Assembly: GCA_035505375.1 (NCBI GenBank)
Contig: DATJQV010000081.1
Span: forward strand, 94,596 to 151,422
Source: a bacterium
GTDB taxonomy: Bacteria; Hydrothermota; Tepidihabitantia; Tepidihabitantales; Tepidihabitantaceae
Reading direction: 5' to 3'
DNA length: 56,827 nucleotides
Each line of letters begins with the position of its first letter. Positions within the stretch are counted from its first letter, which is position 1. The notes under the pieces were generated by a model. It was not told where the DNA came from. It ran no database searches and was given only the letters and a program-made list of their open reading frames with translations. Both the position numbers and the translations under genes were made by a program. Below, piece by piece: positions 48,385 through 56,827 of this stretch.

Positions 48385-49533
48385 CTATCGATTAGCGTCC
48401 TCCTTGCGCAGCCTGAGGTAACTGGCTCGCAGGAAGGAGTTGCTCCTGGCACTCTCCATCAGCGACGCGAGCGCCTGACTGAGCCAGCGGTCGAAGCTGC
48501 TCCGATACACCAGAAACTGGAGGTTGGTGCGAGCCACTCCGCCAAGCCACTGCTTGTAGGCCTCTCCACCACGCGACAGGTCGCACTCGCGCAAGCCCTG
48601 TCGGATCGCATGCTGAATGGCATACAGGAATGTCACCTTGCCGATGCTCAGTTTGGGCGCGATATTCGGATTGTATCCTGTCCTCAGCAGAAGCCAGGTG
48701 GAGCCCGAGACCCCTCCGAAGACGAACGCCGCTGGCTTGTTGTCCAACCAGAGGACGATTGATAGGAAGCTTCCGGATGACGCCAGCCCGCGCATGCAGG
48801 AACGTTCGAAATCACGCATCGCGCTGCGCCAGTAGTTGCTGCCGTCGCCCCAACGTGCGCGGTCAACCGACTCGATGGCTGACAGGCACTGTTCACCTGC
48901 GTCCGTATAGACCGCGAACTTCAAGTCATGCTGCTGCTGGAGCCGCCGCAGGTCGTCGCGGGCATGATGTCTGGTCCATTTGCCGAGCCCGGCCAGGTAT
49001 TCCTCCGGCGTCTGCGGGAGGCTTATGGCGAACGCCTCGGTTGTGACAAGCTCTGAGAATCTGGCATTCCGATCCGACCGTACGAGTTGGAGCACGCGCC
49101 CGGTCCAGCTCGACTCAGGCACGTTGGTGAACGCAACCAGCGGAACCCGAACCAGTCGTTGTTTCAGAAACTCCCCGATGGCGCGCGCTCCGACCGACTC
49201 GGGCACACCCGGCTGGACCAGCAGCAGGTGATTGTCCGCCTGGTCGTCGCCGACAAAGGCAACCTTGGGCAAGCCACTGCGCTTGTCGCGCACCTGATAG
49301 AAGACGCCCATCAGGACGGGCTCCGGCTCCCCGACCGTCAGGAGAAACGTCCTGGCACGCCTTGTGAGGTATCGCCAGTGATTGTATTGCCAGTCCCATG
49401 TCTGGAACAGAGTTGCGCCCGGCGATTGCGCCCAGAGCGCGCGCCAGGTCGTGCGCAGACGTTCGTCTCTCCACGCATCGTCATCCCGCAGCAAAGAAAC
49501 GCGCGGCTCCAGCTCAGCCGCGCTTGGGTTCAT
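48385..49533 (-). CDS. GNAT (BcsL/CelD- and FemAB-like) acyltransferase
   Basis: ATG 49533 overlaps the ATP-grasp stop as ATGA; ATG 49539 is also possible. The 382-residue protein has SPGATLFQTWDWQYNHWRYL and LGKWTRHHARDDLRRLQQ. A C-terminal GNAT half contains LSIVLWLDNKPAAFVFGG, then GYNPNIAPKLSIGKVTFLYA and ECDLSRGGEAYKQWL. This architecture occurs in proteins that attach acyl or aminoacyl groups to polysaccharides or lipid intermediates. Next to an ATP-grasp ligase it may decorate the glycan with an amino acid or acyl group. The donor is unknown. Confidence 0.78.
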   Translation of the reverse strand: MNPSAAELEPRVSLLRDDDAWRDERLRTTWRALWAQSPGATLFQTWDWQYNHWRYLTRRARTFLLTVGEPEPVLMGVFYQVRDKRSGLPKVAFVGDDQADNHLLLVQPGVPESVGARAIGEFLKQRLVRVPLVAFTNVPESSWTGRVLQLVRSDRNARFSELVTTEAFAISLPQTPEEYLAGLGKWTRHHARDDLRRLQQQHDLKFAVYTDAGEQCLSAIESVDRARWGDGSNYWRSAMRDFERSCMRGLASSGSFLSIVLWLDNKPAAFVFGGVSGSTWLLLRTGYNPNIAPKLSIGKVTFLYAIQHAIRQGLRECDLSRGGEAYKQWLGGVARTNLQFLVYRSSFDRWLSQALASLMESARSNSFLRASYLRLRKEDANR

Positions 49534-50579
49534 GGCCATATGCCCCTCAGCAGATCCTCGATAATAGCGTCCTGAGGGTACATGTGTCCGTCGTGCCATC
49601 CCAGCGCCCTGTCCCAGTGCCCGGGGCAGTCGTATATCGAGTATATCGGCGCTGCATAGCTGATCTCGACTATCAAAGGCTGCCGTTCCATCCCGAACAG
49701 GAAGTCGTAGTTCAGCGCCTGCGCGCCGATCCTGTCGTTGACATCAAAGGCAATTCGCACACAGTCGAGGTCTACGCGTTCCGGGCTGGTGTCGTTGTGG
49801 CCGCTGCCCGAGGCGCGGAAGTCGCCCTCCCGCACGATCCGTATTGACCCGAACGCCCTGTCCCCGATTACCGTAACGCGAGTATCGAACTTGTTGTCGG
49901 GGATGAAGTCCTGGAAATAGGCGTAGCCCCTTTCCTTCTGCATCATACGGTTGATGTGGGCGATATTTCGGATCGACCTTGGCGCCCGGCGTAAGATTCC
50001 AAGCAGGTGGCTGGCCTGCCCACCCGCTTCACCTTCCTGCGCGTGGAGCGCGAGCTTCGCTTGCCAGTCACTGAAGTGCGATGCCACCGGGTCAAAACCG
50101 CTCCCGAAGGCTCTGGCAGCAAGTTTGCGTGCTTCGCGTGCCGTGCGGACGAGGCGCACATTGCTCGACGACGCCCCTCTTCTCAGTTTGAAGACCTTGG
50201 GGAAGGACGTATCCTCGATCCAGGCCAGCGCGCTTTCGAGGTCGTAGAACGCGTAGCTCGGTACCAGTGGGGCTCCCACGGCTTCAAGCAGATACTTCTG
50301 GCCGACCTTGTCGTCAAAGTGCCAGCACGTGGCGGAGTTGGGGAAAACCAACAGTCCGCCTGCTTCCAGCGCCTGCGTCACCTGCCGTGCGATGAGGATG
50401 GCCCGGGGGTCAGTGTGATCCCAGTGCCAGGCGAATGCCCTGAGTCCCTGAGCCTGCTTCACCAGGTCCGGCCGGAACGGATCCACGGCCCGGTAGGGAA
50501 TCCCTCTCTCTTGGCAGTACTCCACCCAGCGGTCGCTGTAGCTGCCGCGCCGGACGTGGAGGCCCAGGCGCTGGCTCAA
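49530..50579 (-). CDS. ATP-grasp ligase (RimK-like)
   Basis: The TTG start at 50579 overlaps the CapA stop as TTGA and is preceded by GGGGGAG. The 349-residue product has a pre-ATP-grasp part ending near LLVFPNSATCWHFDDK. It then has PKVFKLRRGASSSNVRLV (nucleotide-binding loop), YFQDFIPDNKFDTRV and VTVIGDRAFG, and ALNYDFLFGMERQPLIVEIS, the metal-binding acids. RimK-type enzymes make amide bonds between amino acids and carboxylates. Joined to CapA and GNAT genes, it may add an amino acid to the polysaccharide. Substrate unproven. Confidence 0.75.
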   Translation of the reverse strand: MSQRLGLHVRRGSYSDRWVEYCQERGIPYRAVDPFRPDLVKQAQGLRAFAWHWDHTDPRAILIARQVTQALEAGGLLVFPNSATCWHFDDKVGQKYLLEAVGAPLVPSYAFYDLESALAWIEDTSFPKVFKLRRGASSSNVRLVRTAREARKLAARAFGSGFDPVASHFSDWQAKLALHAQEGEAGGQASHLLGILRRAPRSIRNIAHINRMMQKERGYAYFQDFIPDNKFDTRVTVIGDRAFGSIRIVREGDFRASGSGHNDTSPERVDLDCVRIAFDVNDRIGAQALNYDFLFGMERQPLIVEISYAAPIYSIYDCPGHWDRALGWHDGHMYPQDAIIEDLLRGIWP

Positions 50580-51727
50580 GACTCCCCCTCTTGATGATCG
50601 GTCCGGCCCGGCGCTGTCCGAAGAGCGAAGATCAGTCCTCTTCGTGTCGGAACTCTCGGTCGTGTCAACAGGTCGGCGCACGCCGCCCTCCAACGGCTGC
50701 TGCGAACCGAGTTCTCATGCCTTCTTGCGTACTCGTCGCCGATAGGGACGCGCAGTTCCCGGCGTTTCGAGGCGACCCCGTGTCCCTTGAGCAGACCGCG
50801 GCGGAAGACCGCTGTACGAACATGCCATTCCCGGCTCGCGGGGTGCCAATCGACGAGAAGAGACTCTCGGTTCCACTTGTGCTGCCTCATTTCGCACCAG
50901 TGCTGCGGGTGACCGGCGTCGTCGAAGCTGTCCGGAATCCGGAGCCGATCAGGCATCACCAGATTGCCGAGCCCGTAGAAGACCGGCGTCTTGTCTATGA
51001 CTTCCCACGACTGGATACAGTGGCTGTGGTGCCCGACTATGAGGTCGGCCCCGGCCCTGACGTAGGCAATCGACTTGAGGCGGTCTTGTGGGGTTGGAAG
51101 CGGAACTTCTTCCTGCCCCCAGTGCAGGCAGAGCACTACCCTGGCAGCCCCATCGAGTTTCGCCTGCTGGATGTCGTGCTCAATAAGCCCATCGTCCATG
51201 AGGGACGGCGAGTTTTCAGCACCCACGGCGGGGTTAGTCGATCGGCAGACATAGCCCAGCAGTGCCACGTCAAGTCCGGCACACTTGATCCGTGCGGGCC
51301 GTTCGGATCGGGCTCCCGTTCTCCCCAGCCCGAAAACCTGGATGCCCCTCTTCTGCAGAACGCCAAGGGTGTCCTTCAGGCCGGCTTCTCCGTAGTCCAT
51401 GATGTGGTTGTTTGCGAGTGAAACGGCTGCGGGGAGCGAGCCGAGACTCTCCTCAAGAACGAACTCCTCAATCTTCAGATTGATCTTCCCCGACGTTCCG
51501 GCTTGCGCTTTGGTCACCGGGCCCTCGAGGTTGCAGACCCATGGCGGCGACAGCGGCAGTTCGCTCCGAAATACTTCCGGCGCATGCAGATCACCGGCAA
51601 AGGTGATGCAATCCTGGTTCACACCCAGCTGGCCGCTCACGACGGGCCAACGACGGAAACACGTCTCTCTTTGCCTGGCATCGGCACTGCGCGCGGTCCG
51701 CACAAGTACTTTGACTCTGAAGTGCAC
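50576..51727 (-). CDS. CapA family protein (poly-gamma-glutamate synthesis-type)
   Basis: The 383-residue protein has a calcineurin-like metallophosphatase fold: FAGDLHAPEVF (near 42-52), CNLEGPVT, AVSLANNHIMDYGEAGL, CLHWGQEEVPLPTP and GADLIVGHHSHCIQSWEV, then YGLGNLV. These are the CapA/PgsA motifs. It lacks an obvious membrane anchor, unlike Bacillus PgsA; the first ~38 residues are basic and non-family. Start GTG 51727 may be further downstream. The next genes are the ATP-grasp and GNAT proteins, together an apparent amino-acid or acyl decorating module. Confidence 0.85.
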   Translation of the reverse strand: MHFRVKVLVRTARSADARQRETCFRRWPVVSGQLGVNQDCITFAGDLHAPEVFRSELPLSPPWVCNLEGPVTKAQAGTSGKINLKIEEFVLEESLGSLPAAVSLANNHIMDYGEAGLKDTLGVLQKRGIQVFGLGRTGARSERPARIKCAGLDVALLGYVCRSTNPAVGAENSPSLMDDGLIEHDIQQAKLDGAARVVLCLHWGQEEVPLPTPQDRLKSIAYVRAGADLIVGHHSHCIQSWEVIDKTPVFYGLGNLVMPDRLRIPDSFDDAGHPQHWCEMRQHKWNRESLLVDWHPASREWHVRTAVFRRGLLKGHGVASKRRELRVPIGDEYARRHENSVRSSRWRAACADLLTRPRVPTRRGLIFALRTAPGRTDHQEGES

Positions 51728-51746
51728 ATAAGTACTGTCCCGTATT

Positions 51747-52907
51747 CTACACTCGGCTCGCCAGTTCAGTCAAACCCAGGTCTTGGCACATTAGCATGAT
51801 CATCTCTTTTCTGTAGTTATCGGGCGAGCCTCTGGCAACGTGGCGTTGCAGAACCGCCAGTGTTTCACGCTGGTCCGCGATAGTTGTTGCCAAGAGTGCG
51901 GCCGCCTTTTCAGCAAGTTCCTTCTCGCTCTTGAACCTCAGTTTGTCGATGGGTACGATCTCGCGCTGGCCGCCCGAGTCATGCACCAACGGAAGCAGAC
52001 CGGCCTGTATCGCTTCCACCGTTACGATTCCGAAGTGCTCCCAGCGCGCCGGGAAGACAAACACCAGGTGCGAATCGAACAGACGACCGATCATGTCATC
52101 GGTCGGGTCCTCCACGACGGTAAGATTCCTCAGCGCCAGCTCCGCGGCGAGGCGCCTGATTCTGTCGGGCTCCTTTGAAGAACCGATTGTCGCGCCCGCC
52201 ACCGTTACGGGTACATCCGGGAAGCGTTGCGCCAGCCCGAGCATCACTTCCGGGTTCTTGTAGCCCTCAAGACGGGAGAGAAACAGAAAACCCGCTCGGC
52301 GCGGCCCTGGACCGCTGCCCGGGCGGGTTCGCTCCCTGACCGGTGGCCAGATTACCGGCAATCTGCTGCCATAGGTGTGAAGGAAGCGGTCGGCTATCCA
52401 CTCTGCGATGGCGACGTAGCGCGAATTGGGATCAGGATGCAGGCGCGGCGAGATCAACCTCACGGCGCAGTTCTTGAGCGACCATCTGGCACGACCGTCA
52501 TCTTCAGTACTTAACGGGTCAGGCAACTGGAGATAGGCCGGACCGGTCAGCCAGCAGACATTAGGCGTGGAGGCCGGCATGCGTATGCCTGCCTGAAAGC
52601 AGTAGATGAAATCGTAGCGCTCAAGATTTAGTCTCGCGAAGCGAACGCTGAAGCGAAAAGCCGGGTCCTGCAGCCATGCAGGAAGACTCCGAACCGTCCT
52701 TGAGCCAATAGGCAGACTGCCACCACCGAAGGTCGTGTCGAGGACGGGGCTGCCGATTGCCTGCCAGTCAGTTGGCTCATCCCATGCGATCTCGGGCGTT
52801 ATTCCTACTCGATTCAGACCTGCGACCAGTTCGATAAAGCAGGTCTGAACACCGCCGGGACAGGTGAAACGATCGACAACCACGCCGACCCGCGGACTAG
52901 CGCTCAT
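51747..52907 (-). CDS. Family 4 glycosyltransferase
   Basis: The 386-residue protein begins VGVVVDRFTCPGGVQTCFIE. The donor domain has RRAGFLFLSRLEGYKNPEVM and FVFPARWEHFGIVTVEAIQA with the conserved Glu. It overlaps the upstream GT4 by 4 bp (ATGA) and leaves 19 bp before capA. The C-terminus is a helix without extra domains. Linkage and donor unknown. Confidence 0.87.
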   Translation of the reverse strand: MSASPRVGVVVDRFTCPGGVQTCFIELVAGLNRVGITPEIAWDEPTDWQAIGSPVLDTTFGGGSLPIGSRTVRSLPAWLQDPAFRFSVRFARLNLERYDFIYCFQAGIRMPASTPNVCWLTGPAYLQLPDPLSTEDDGRARWSLKNCAVRLISPRLHPDPNSRYVAIAEWIADRFLHTYGSRLPVIWPPVRERTRPGSGPGPRRAGFLFLSRLEGYKNPEVMLGLAQRFPDVPVTVAGATIGSSKEPDRIRRLAAELALRNLTVVEDPTDDMIGRLFDSHLVFVFPARWEHFGIVTVEAIQAGLLPLVHDSGGQREIVPIDKLRFKSEKELAEKAAALLATTIADQRETLAVLQRHVARGSPDNYRKEMIMLMCQDLGLTELASRV

Positions 52908-54049
52908 TCACTTCTCACCATCTCTTCGTACATCGCCACGTTCTCGTCCGTCGTCTTGTCCAGGGAGAACTTGAGTTCCACCTTCTGTCGAGCCCGCTTT
53001 CCGAGACCGCTTCTCAAACCAGGCGACGACAGTGCCTCCGACATCGTACTCGCCAGAACCGCAGGATCGCGCGTATCGCAGAGCAGTCCATCCACGCGGT
53101 CCGCTATCACCTCGGGACCGACTCCATCTCTCATGAACACGACTGGGGCTCCACAGGCCATGGCCTCCAGGACCGCGATCGGATGGCCCTCCGCTCTCGA
53201 GGGAAATACGCACAGACCGGCACGTCTGAACTCCTCGGGCATCCTCTCCCTCGCTACTTCACCGGCGAAGTCCACACGCGACCTGAGCGACGATGGAATC
53301 ATGGACATGTACTTCTCGGACGGAGGCGGGAGGCCCGACTCCGCGCGATTCGCACCCACACACCTTAGTCTGGCGGCGGGATGTTGGCGCATGACGGCCG
53401 GGATGGCAGCGAACAGGGTGTCGAGGCCCTTGCGGTCGTTCAGTTGGCCTACGTAGAGGATGAGGTCGGCGTCGGCCCGGGTGTTGGTCGGAGTGAATAC
53501 CGATGTGTCTACTCCGTTGTAGACTACCCGGTAATCAAGGTCATTCAGCCCAACCGTGTCAAGCGTCATCCGCGCGACCCAGTCACTGACCCCCACGCGG
53601 AGGTCCGCGATCCTAAGGAGTCTTCGGACAAAGAAGTCACCGACCGGCTCCGGGCGTAACCCCATCATCCTCAAACGAACCGACCCGTTCTGGTGCATGC
53701 GCACAATCAGCGGACAGCCGAACCGCTTTGACCACAGCAGCCCGCTTTCATCACAGCATTCCACAACGTCCAGCCGTTCCTTCCGGACAGCCCGCTCGAC
53801 TGTTTGCAGATACTGGAACCTGTGCGTGAGCAGACGCGGCTTGATCGTCGACTCGGCGAAGCGGTACACCGGAATGTCTCCGACGCGGTCCGGTTCCGCG
53901 CCGTGCCACGCGGCAGCCGCAGCGGTAATGACGACCGCATGGTGGCCAAGTTGCTGCAGCCGTTCGACGAGAGTTCGGACGAACACCTCGATACCGCTCA
54001 CGGCACCCTCCGGAGGGAAGAAACGAGTGCAGACAAAACCTATCCGCAT
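52904..54049 (-). CDS. Family 4 glycosyltransferase
   Basis: The 381-residue GT-B protein opens RIGFVCTRFFPPEGAVSGIE. It continues LVERLQQLGHHAVVITAAAA and, in the donor domain, LILYVGQLNDRKGLDTLFAA and VFPSRAEGHPIAVLEAMACG. The ATG start at 54049 overlaps the next upstream gene by 10 bp. It is one of the canonical chain-extension enzymes of the operon. Confidence 0.88.
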   Translation of the reverse strand: MRIGFVCTRFFPPEGAVSGIEVFVRTLVERLQQLGHHAVVITAAAAAWHGAEPDRVGDIPVYRFAESTIKPRLLTHRFQYLQTVERAVRKERLDVVECCDESGLLWSKRFGCPLIVRMHQNGSVRLRMMGLRPEPVGDFFVRRLLRIADLRVGVSDWVARMTLDTVGLNDLDYRVVYNGVDTSVFTPTNTRADADLILYVGQLNDRKGLDTLFAAIPAVMRQHPAARLRCVGANRAESGLPPPSEKYMSMIPSSLRSRVDFAGEVARERMPEEFRRAGLCVFPSRAEGHPIAVLEAMACGAPVVFMRDGVGPEVIADRVDGLLCDTRDPAVLASTMSEALSSPGLRSGLGKRARQKVELKFSLDKTTDENVAMYEEMVRSE

Positions 54050-55104
54050 ATTGATTCGTACGCGGAGGCCATTTGAGGCACGATCCTGCTCCAGTCGTAG
54101 CTCAGCGCTCGTTCCCTCAAGCCCTGTCTCGGGCGCTGGGAGTTCTCTTCGACCAGACTGCAGAGAAGTTCAGCGACGTCCTCAGCGGATGAAGTCCGGG
54201 CGTAGTAGGTACCGTTCTCGCCAAGGTATTCCACTGTGGCAGGAAGGTCCGGGGCGACAATCGAGGTCCCGCAGCTCAGTGCTTCAAGCAGAGCGTTGTT
54301 CGCGACCGTCCCGAGCAGCGGGAGTAACATTACGGCGCATGAGGAGTACTCCCGCCTCAATTCCTCATCGTTGAGATGCGACATGATTTGGACCCTGGAC
54401 GAGACGCCTGCCAGTTGGGTTGCGTTGTTCCCGAAGACTCGCACCGTGACGCTCGGGTCAATGGCCACGGCATGTCTGGCGACATCGCGTGCGAAATCCA
54501 TGTCACGGAGCCACCCGGCGGATATGAGGATCGTGTTCCCTCTGGAGAATCCCCGGCTATTGAAGAAATCAGTGTCGACTCCATGGGGCACGAATACACA
54601 CTGCTTGTCAGGGACCACACTCTGCACGAAAGCTGACTGCTCCGAGCTCAGCGCAACGATCAGGTCCACATTGCGCAACCGGTGTCTCAACCACTGCACT
54701 CTTCGGCTGTCCCGACCCAGGAAGGAAGCGGGCTGGTGCAGAGTGGTGACAATTCGGCAAGATCCCGGGAACCTTGGGATGGGAAGGTCGTTCTCGCCAT
54801 AGAGCACGTGCAATACCCGGACGTGGCCGAAAGAAGCGGCGGCCCCCAGCATGCACTTCGTCAGCGCCCGGGCAACTGCGACGAGTCGGGCTTCCACCGG
54901 CCCGGCCCAAGCGGGCCCGACCAACTCGCCGGAACCAGGCAGGATCGTGGTTCGCTGGTTGCCGGGCCATCTGGCCGCGAGCAGCCAATAGCCCGTATGT
55001 TCGCCGTGATGCCCGAAGCGGCGCGAAACGAACCGAACCATGGCCGCGCCCTTCGCCCGTCGTCCCTCGTCCCTCATCCGGAATCGCCATTCGCCATTCG
55101 TCAT
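54040..55104 (-). CDS. Family 4 glycosyltransferase with repeat-derived N-terminus
   Basis: The GT-B fold starts at MVRFVSRRFGHHGEHTGYWL (ATG 55041). The donor half has TILISAGWLRDMDFARDVAR and LPLLGTVANNALLEALSCGT. Upstream of 55041 the frame continues 21 codons to ATG 55104, which overlaps the GT2 stop as ATGA. Those codons (MTNGEWRFRMRDEGRRAKGAA is too long to be a family segment) are encoded by iterated-word DNA (CGAATGGCGAATGGCG, GGGACGAGGGACGACGGG). Either start is possible. If 55104 is used, the repeat is translated as an extra N-terminal tail. Confidence 0.82.
   Translation of the reverse strand: MTNGEWRFRMRDEGRRAKGAAMVRFVSRRFGHHGEHTGYWLLAARWPGNQRTTILPGSGELVGPAWAGPVEARLVAVARALTKCMLGAAASFGHVRVLHVLYGENDLPIPRFPGSCRIVTTLHQPASFLGRDSRRVQWLRHRLRNVDLIVALSSEQSAFVQSVVPDKQCVFVPHGVDTDFFNSRGFSRGNTILISAGWLRDMDFARDVARHAVAIDPSVTVRVFGNNATQLAGVSSRVQIMSHLNDEELRREYSSCAVMLLPLLGTVANNALLEALSCGTSIVAPDLPATVEYLGENGTYYARTSSAEDVAELLCSLVEENSQRPRQGLRERALSYDWSRIVPQMASAYESICG
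55050..55104. repeat. Iterated-word segment at the GT4 N-terminus
   Basis: GTCGTCCCTCGTCCCTCATC and CGCCATTCGCCATTCGTCAT. The same words are found at 22188-22236, 18945-18979 and 31196-31216. Confidence 0.68.
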
Positions 55105-56114
55105 GTGAGCCAGTCGTCCTTGAGCGTGAGCTGACGCAAGCTAGGGTCACGAAGCAGTCCCCAGCAGCACCTCATCCGGCCGATGCGGTAATGTATCTTC
55201 GCATGACTAATGCGCCAGGTATCTCTGATAAGCAGCATCCGAAGGACGCTCTGAGAACCGGCTTGGACCATGCCGACGAGCTGTTCGGCCATCCCGAGCG
55301 CAAGACGGAAGGAACCAGGCTCCTGAGCCTTGTACCAGCCATAGCATTCAAAGCTGCCCTGGTGGGCCATTCTCCCGTTCAGGTAGGTCTGCGTCAGCCT
55401 CGAAGCGGGAATCACATGGTAGGTCTTGGCCTGCCTGACGTAGGCGAACTTGTAGCCAAGTTCCTTGACTCTCATGTTTAGACCTACTTCGTTGTTACCT
55501 AACGTTTCATCTCCCACGATGTCGGGTCTGAAACCGCCGCTCCGGAAGAAAACGTCCCGCAACACGCCCATGTGGCCGCTGTACACGCCTACGTCATCCT
55601 CCGAGATCACGACTGTCTCGGGTCTCATCTGCAATCCCATGATACTGCCTGGGCAATGCTGGGCCAACCACCGAGGCGGTTCCGTCTCCCACTTCGGCAA
55701 TATGCTTCCAGTCGCCGAACCTACGTCCTGGAACACGTCAAAGACGGGCACGAGATTGGCGAGCAGTCCCGGGTCCGCAATCATGTCGTCATCCGTGAAG
55801 TACAACAACTGACCGGATGCGTGCCTGGCCCCTGTATTCCGAGCGAAGTGAGCTCCCGGTCTATCCTCATAGACGTACTTGACCGGTAGCTTGGCCTGCG
55901 CCTGACAGACTTGCACGACTTCCTTCGTTCCGTCGGTCGAGCAATTGTCGACAACGATGATCTCCAGTCGGTCGGACGGGTAGTCCTGGTTGAGCAGGCT
56001 GTCCAGAGTAGTCTTGAGCGACTGGGCACGATTGTAGGTCGGAATGATGACCGACACTGACTTCGGCTCCCAATGGACGGTGTTCTGCCACAGGGCGCGA
56101 ACCTCGCCGCTCAT
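55101..56114 (-). CDS. Family 2 glycosyltransferase
   Basis: The 337-residue GT-A protein has SVSVIIPTYNRAQSLKTTLD, LEIIVVDNCSTDGTKE and the metal-binding YFTDDDMIADPGLL. Residues RPDIVGDETLGNNEVGLNMR form the acceptor or catalytic-base region (ED-like). The C-terminal part is amphipathic. It overlaps the gene upstream by 4 bp and the one downstream by 4 bp, showing tight coupling. Confidence 0.88.
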   Translation of the reverse strand: MSGEVRALWQNTVHWEPKSVSVIIPTYNRAQSLKTTLDSLLNQDYPSDRLEIIVVDNCSTDGTKEVVQVCQAQAKLPVKYVYEDRPGAHFARNTGARHASGQLLYFTDDDMIADPGLLANLVPVFDVFQDVGSATGSILPKWETEPPRWLAQHCPGSIMGLQMRPETVVISEDDVGVYSGHMGVLRDVFFRSGGFRPDIVGDETLGNNEVGLNMRVKELGYKFAYVRQAKTYHVIPASRLTQTYLNGRMAHQGSFECYGWYKAQEPGSFRLALGMAEQLVGMVQAGSQSVLRMLLIRDTWRISHAKIHYRIGRMRCCWGLLRDPSLRQLTLKDDWLT

Positions 56115-56827
56115 TTCCTGTCGACCGTGTCTGCGACTGCAGTCCGTCGGGCCTTCGAGCCAAACAGCGATCGGGTGCGATGTCGGAGCGCCGCCATCAA
56201 TTCCAGCGGGATTCCCTCAGTGGCCAGATACCCAAGCACGCTGAGCTTACCCGAGAATCCGAAGTGGCGGTCGACCATGACCCCACCGAGCGAGCGAGCG
56301 CCTCTGGCAAGCCGACCGGACCGTTCCGCGCCGCCGGAGAAGAGAATGTCGCTGACCATCCGCGCGGCCCTTCTTGAGATGGGACCGTCGGCTCGGCCGA
56401 ACACCTTGGCCAGCGTCCTTACGTACTCCCACTCAGCGTCCCTTCTGGAAGAAACGGTTTGACGGGCAGTCCAACTCTGAGCGCCGACGCGGTACATGGC
56501 CAGTGTCAATGGAACGTAGAAGGCGGGGGCGAGCTTCAATAGCTCAGTCCAGAGCACGTAGTCCTCGACCTGATGGCGTAGGGCAAGTATGAATCCTCCG
56601 CACCTCCTTACGAGGTCGGTTCGAGCGAGTATCGTAGAGCAGGGCGGGAAGAAACCGCGACCTGCCACGATATGCCTGTAGGCCCAGACCGGGCGCTCCT
56701 CGAACCCTCCGCCAATGACACCTTCGAGGCTCCAGGCACTCCTGGGCTCTGACAATGGCCTGCCTGCCTCGTCGATGCACAGCGCCTGACCGTACACGAA
56801 TCCAACCTGCGGATACCGCGTGACCAC
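56111..56827 (-). CDS. Family 2 glycosyltransferase, N-terminus outside the window
   Basis: At least 238 residues of a gene that continues beyond the right edge. The visible part contains VGFVYGQALCIDEAGRPLSE, FPPCSTILARTDLVRRCGG, then HQVEDYVLWTELLKLAPAFY. The last is the (E/D)D-x-LW motif of GT2 acceptor sites. PLTLAMYRVGAQSWTARQ follows, typical of enzymes that elongate surface glycans. The GT-A nucleotide-binding N-terminus should lie upstream of 56827. It overlaps the following gene by 4 bp. Confidence 0.82.
   Translation of the reverse strand: MVTRYPQVGFVYGQALCIDEAGRPLSEPRSAWSLEGVIGGGFEERPVWAYRHIVAGRGFFPPCSTILARTDLVRRCGGFILALRHQVEDYVLWTELLKLAPAFYVPLTLAMYRVGAQSWTARQTVSSRRDAEWEYVRTLAKVFGRADGPISRRAARMVSDILFSGGAERSGRLARGARSLGGVMVDRHFGFSGKLSVLGYLATEGIPLELMAALRHRTRSLFGSKARRTAVADTVDRK

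Overview
The window is a GC-rich (roughly 60%) bacterial chromosome segment. A protein with a type IX secretion C-terminal sorting domain at 17505-19073, a short EF-Ts and many hypothetical genes suggest an uncultured lineage near the FCB superphylum, such as a candidate phylum of the WOR-3 kind. That placement is inference and of low confidence.

Layout. 14-4159 (+) is a tightly overlapping translation and envelope operon: rpsB-tsf-pyrH-frr-uppS-cdsA. It is followed by a UPF0282-like metallo-beta-lactamase protein and a secreted beta-helix protein. 6165-9304 is accessory: repeats, a small hypothetical gene, and a minus-strand lipoprotein plus degenerate nucleotide-cyclase-like pair. 9068-11715 is a small toxin-antitoxin island lying between a partial copy of tRNA-Leu(GAG) and the intact gene. 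It holds a truncated AbrB antitoxin, a DUF433/DUF5615 pair, an RHH/MazF pair and two copies of a ~218 bp repeat. 11772-17307 has a GxxExxY gene framed by 31-bp inverted arms, deoB-cdd, and minus-strand ribD-ribE-serS and acyP. 17505-22537 has the sorting-domain protein, rpmB and a GDP-D-rhamnose-type pair (gmd, rmd-like) with a glycosyltransferase. 22538-24336 is non-genic or decayed: two 12-bp-period arrays, an hsdM stub and a DUF2442 remnant. 24390-36412 has a secreted protein, then a minus-strand run rpsO-pnp-M16 protease-aminotransferase-GT4-MFS-two M29 aminopeptidases-GAF reductase. 37138-56827 (-) is one ~20 kb exopolysaccharide or O-antigen operon. It has a DegT aminotransferase, a phosphoglycosyl transferase, nine glycosyltransferases (the last cut by the window edge), an asparagine-synthase homologue, an O-antigen ligase/polymerase, a deacetylase, a GNAT protein, an ATP-grasp ligase and a CapA protein, many joined by 1-4 bp overlaps.

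What stands out is the non-coding DNA. Four arrays of 25-29 degenerate units with an exact 12-bp period and no indels lie at 6325-6636, 22621-22920, 23233-23580 and 36733-37044. A second class, hairpins built from reiterated 6-9 nt words, fills most intergenic gaps and also appears in frame inside at least five genes. A third class is a conserved-stem hairpin directly after stop codons with compensatory changes. A fourth is a GGGACWGTCCC REP-like palindrome. Promoters are unusually uniform (TTGACN, mostly a 16-bp spacer, TATANT). In several cases the start codon sits at the expected transcription start, which implies leaderless mRNAs.

All identifications come from reading the sequence and recognising motifs. 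No database search was run.
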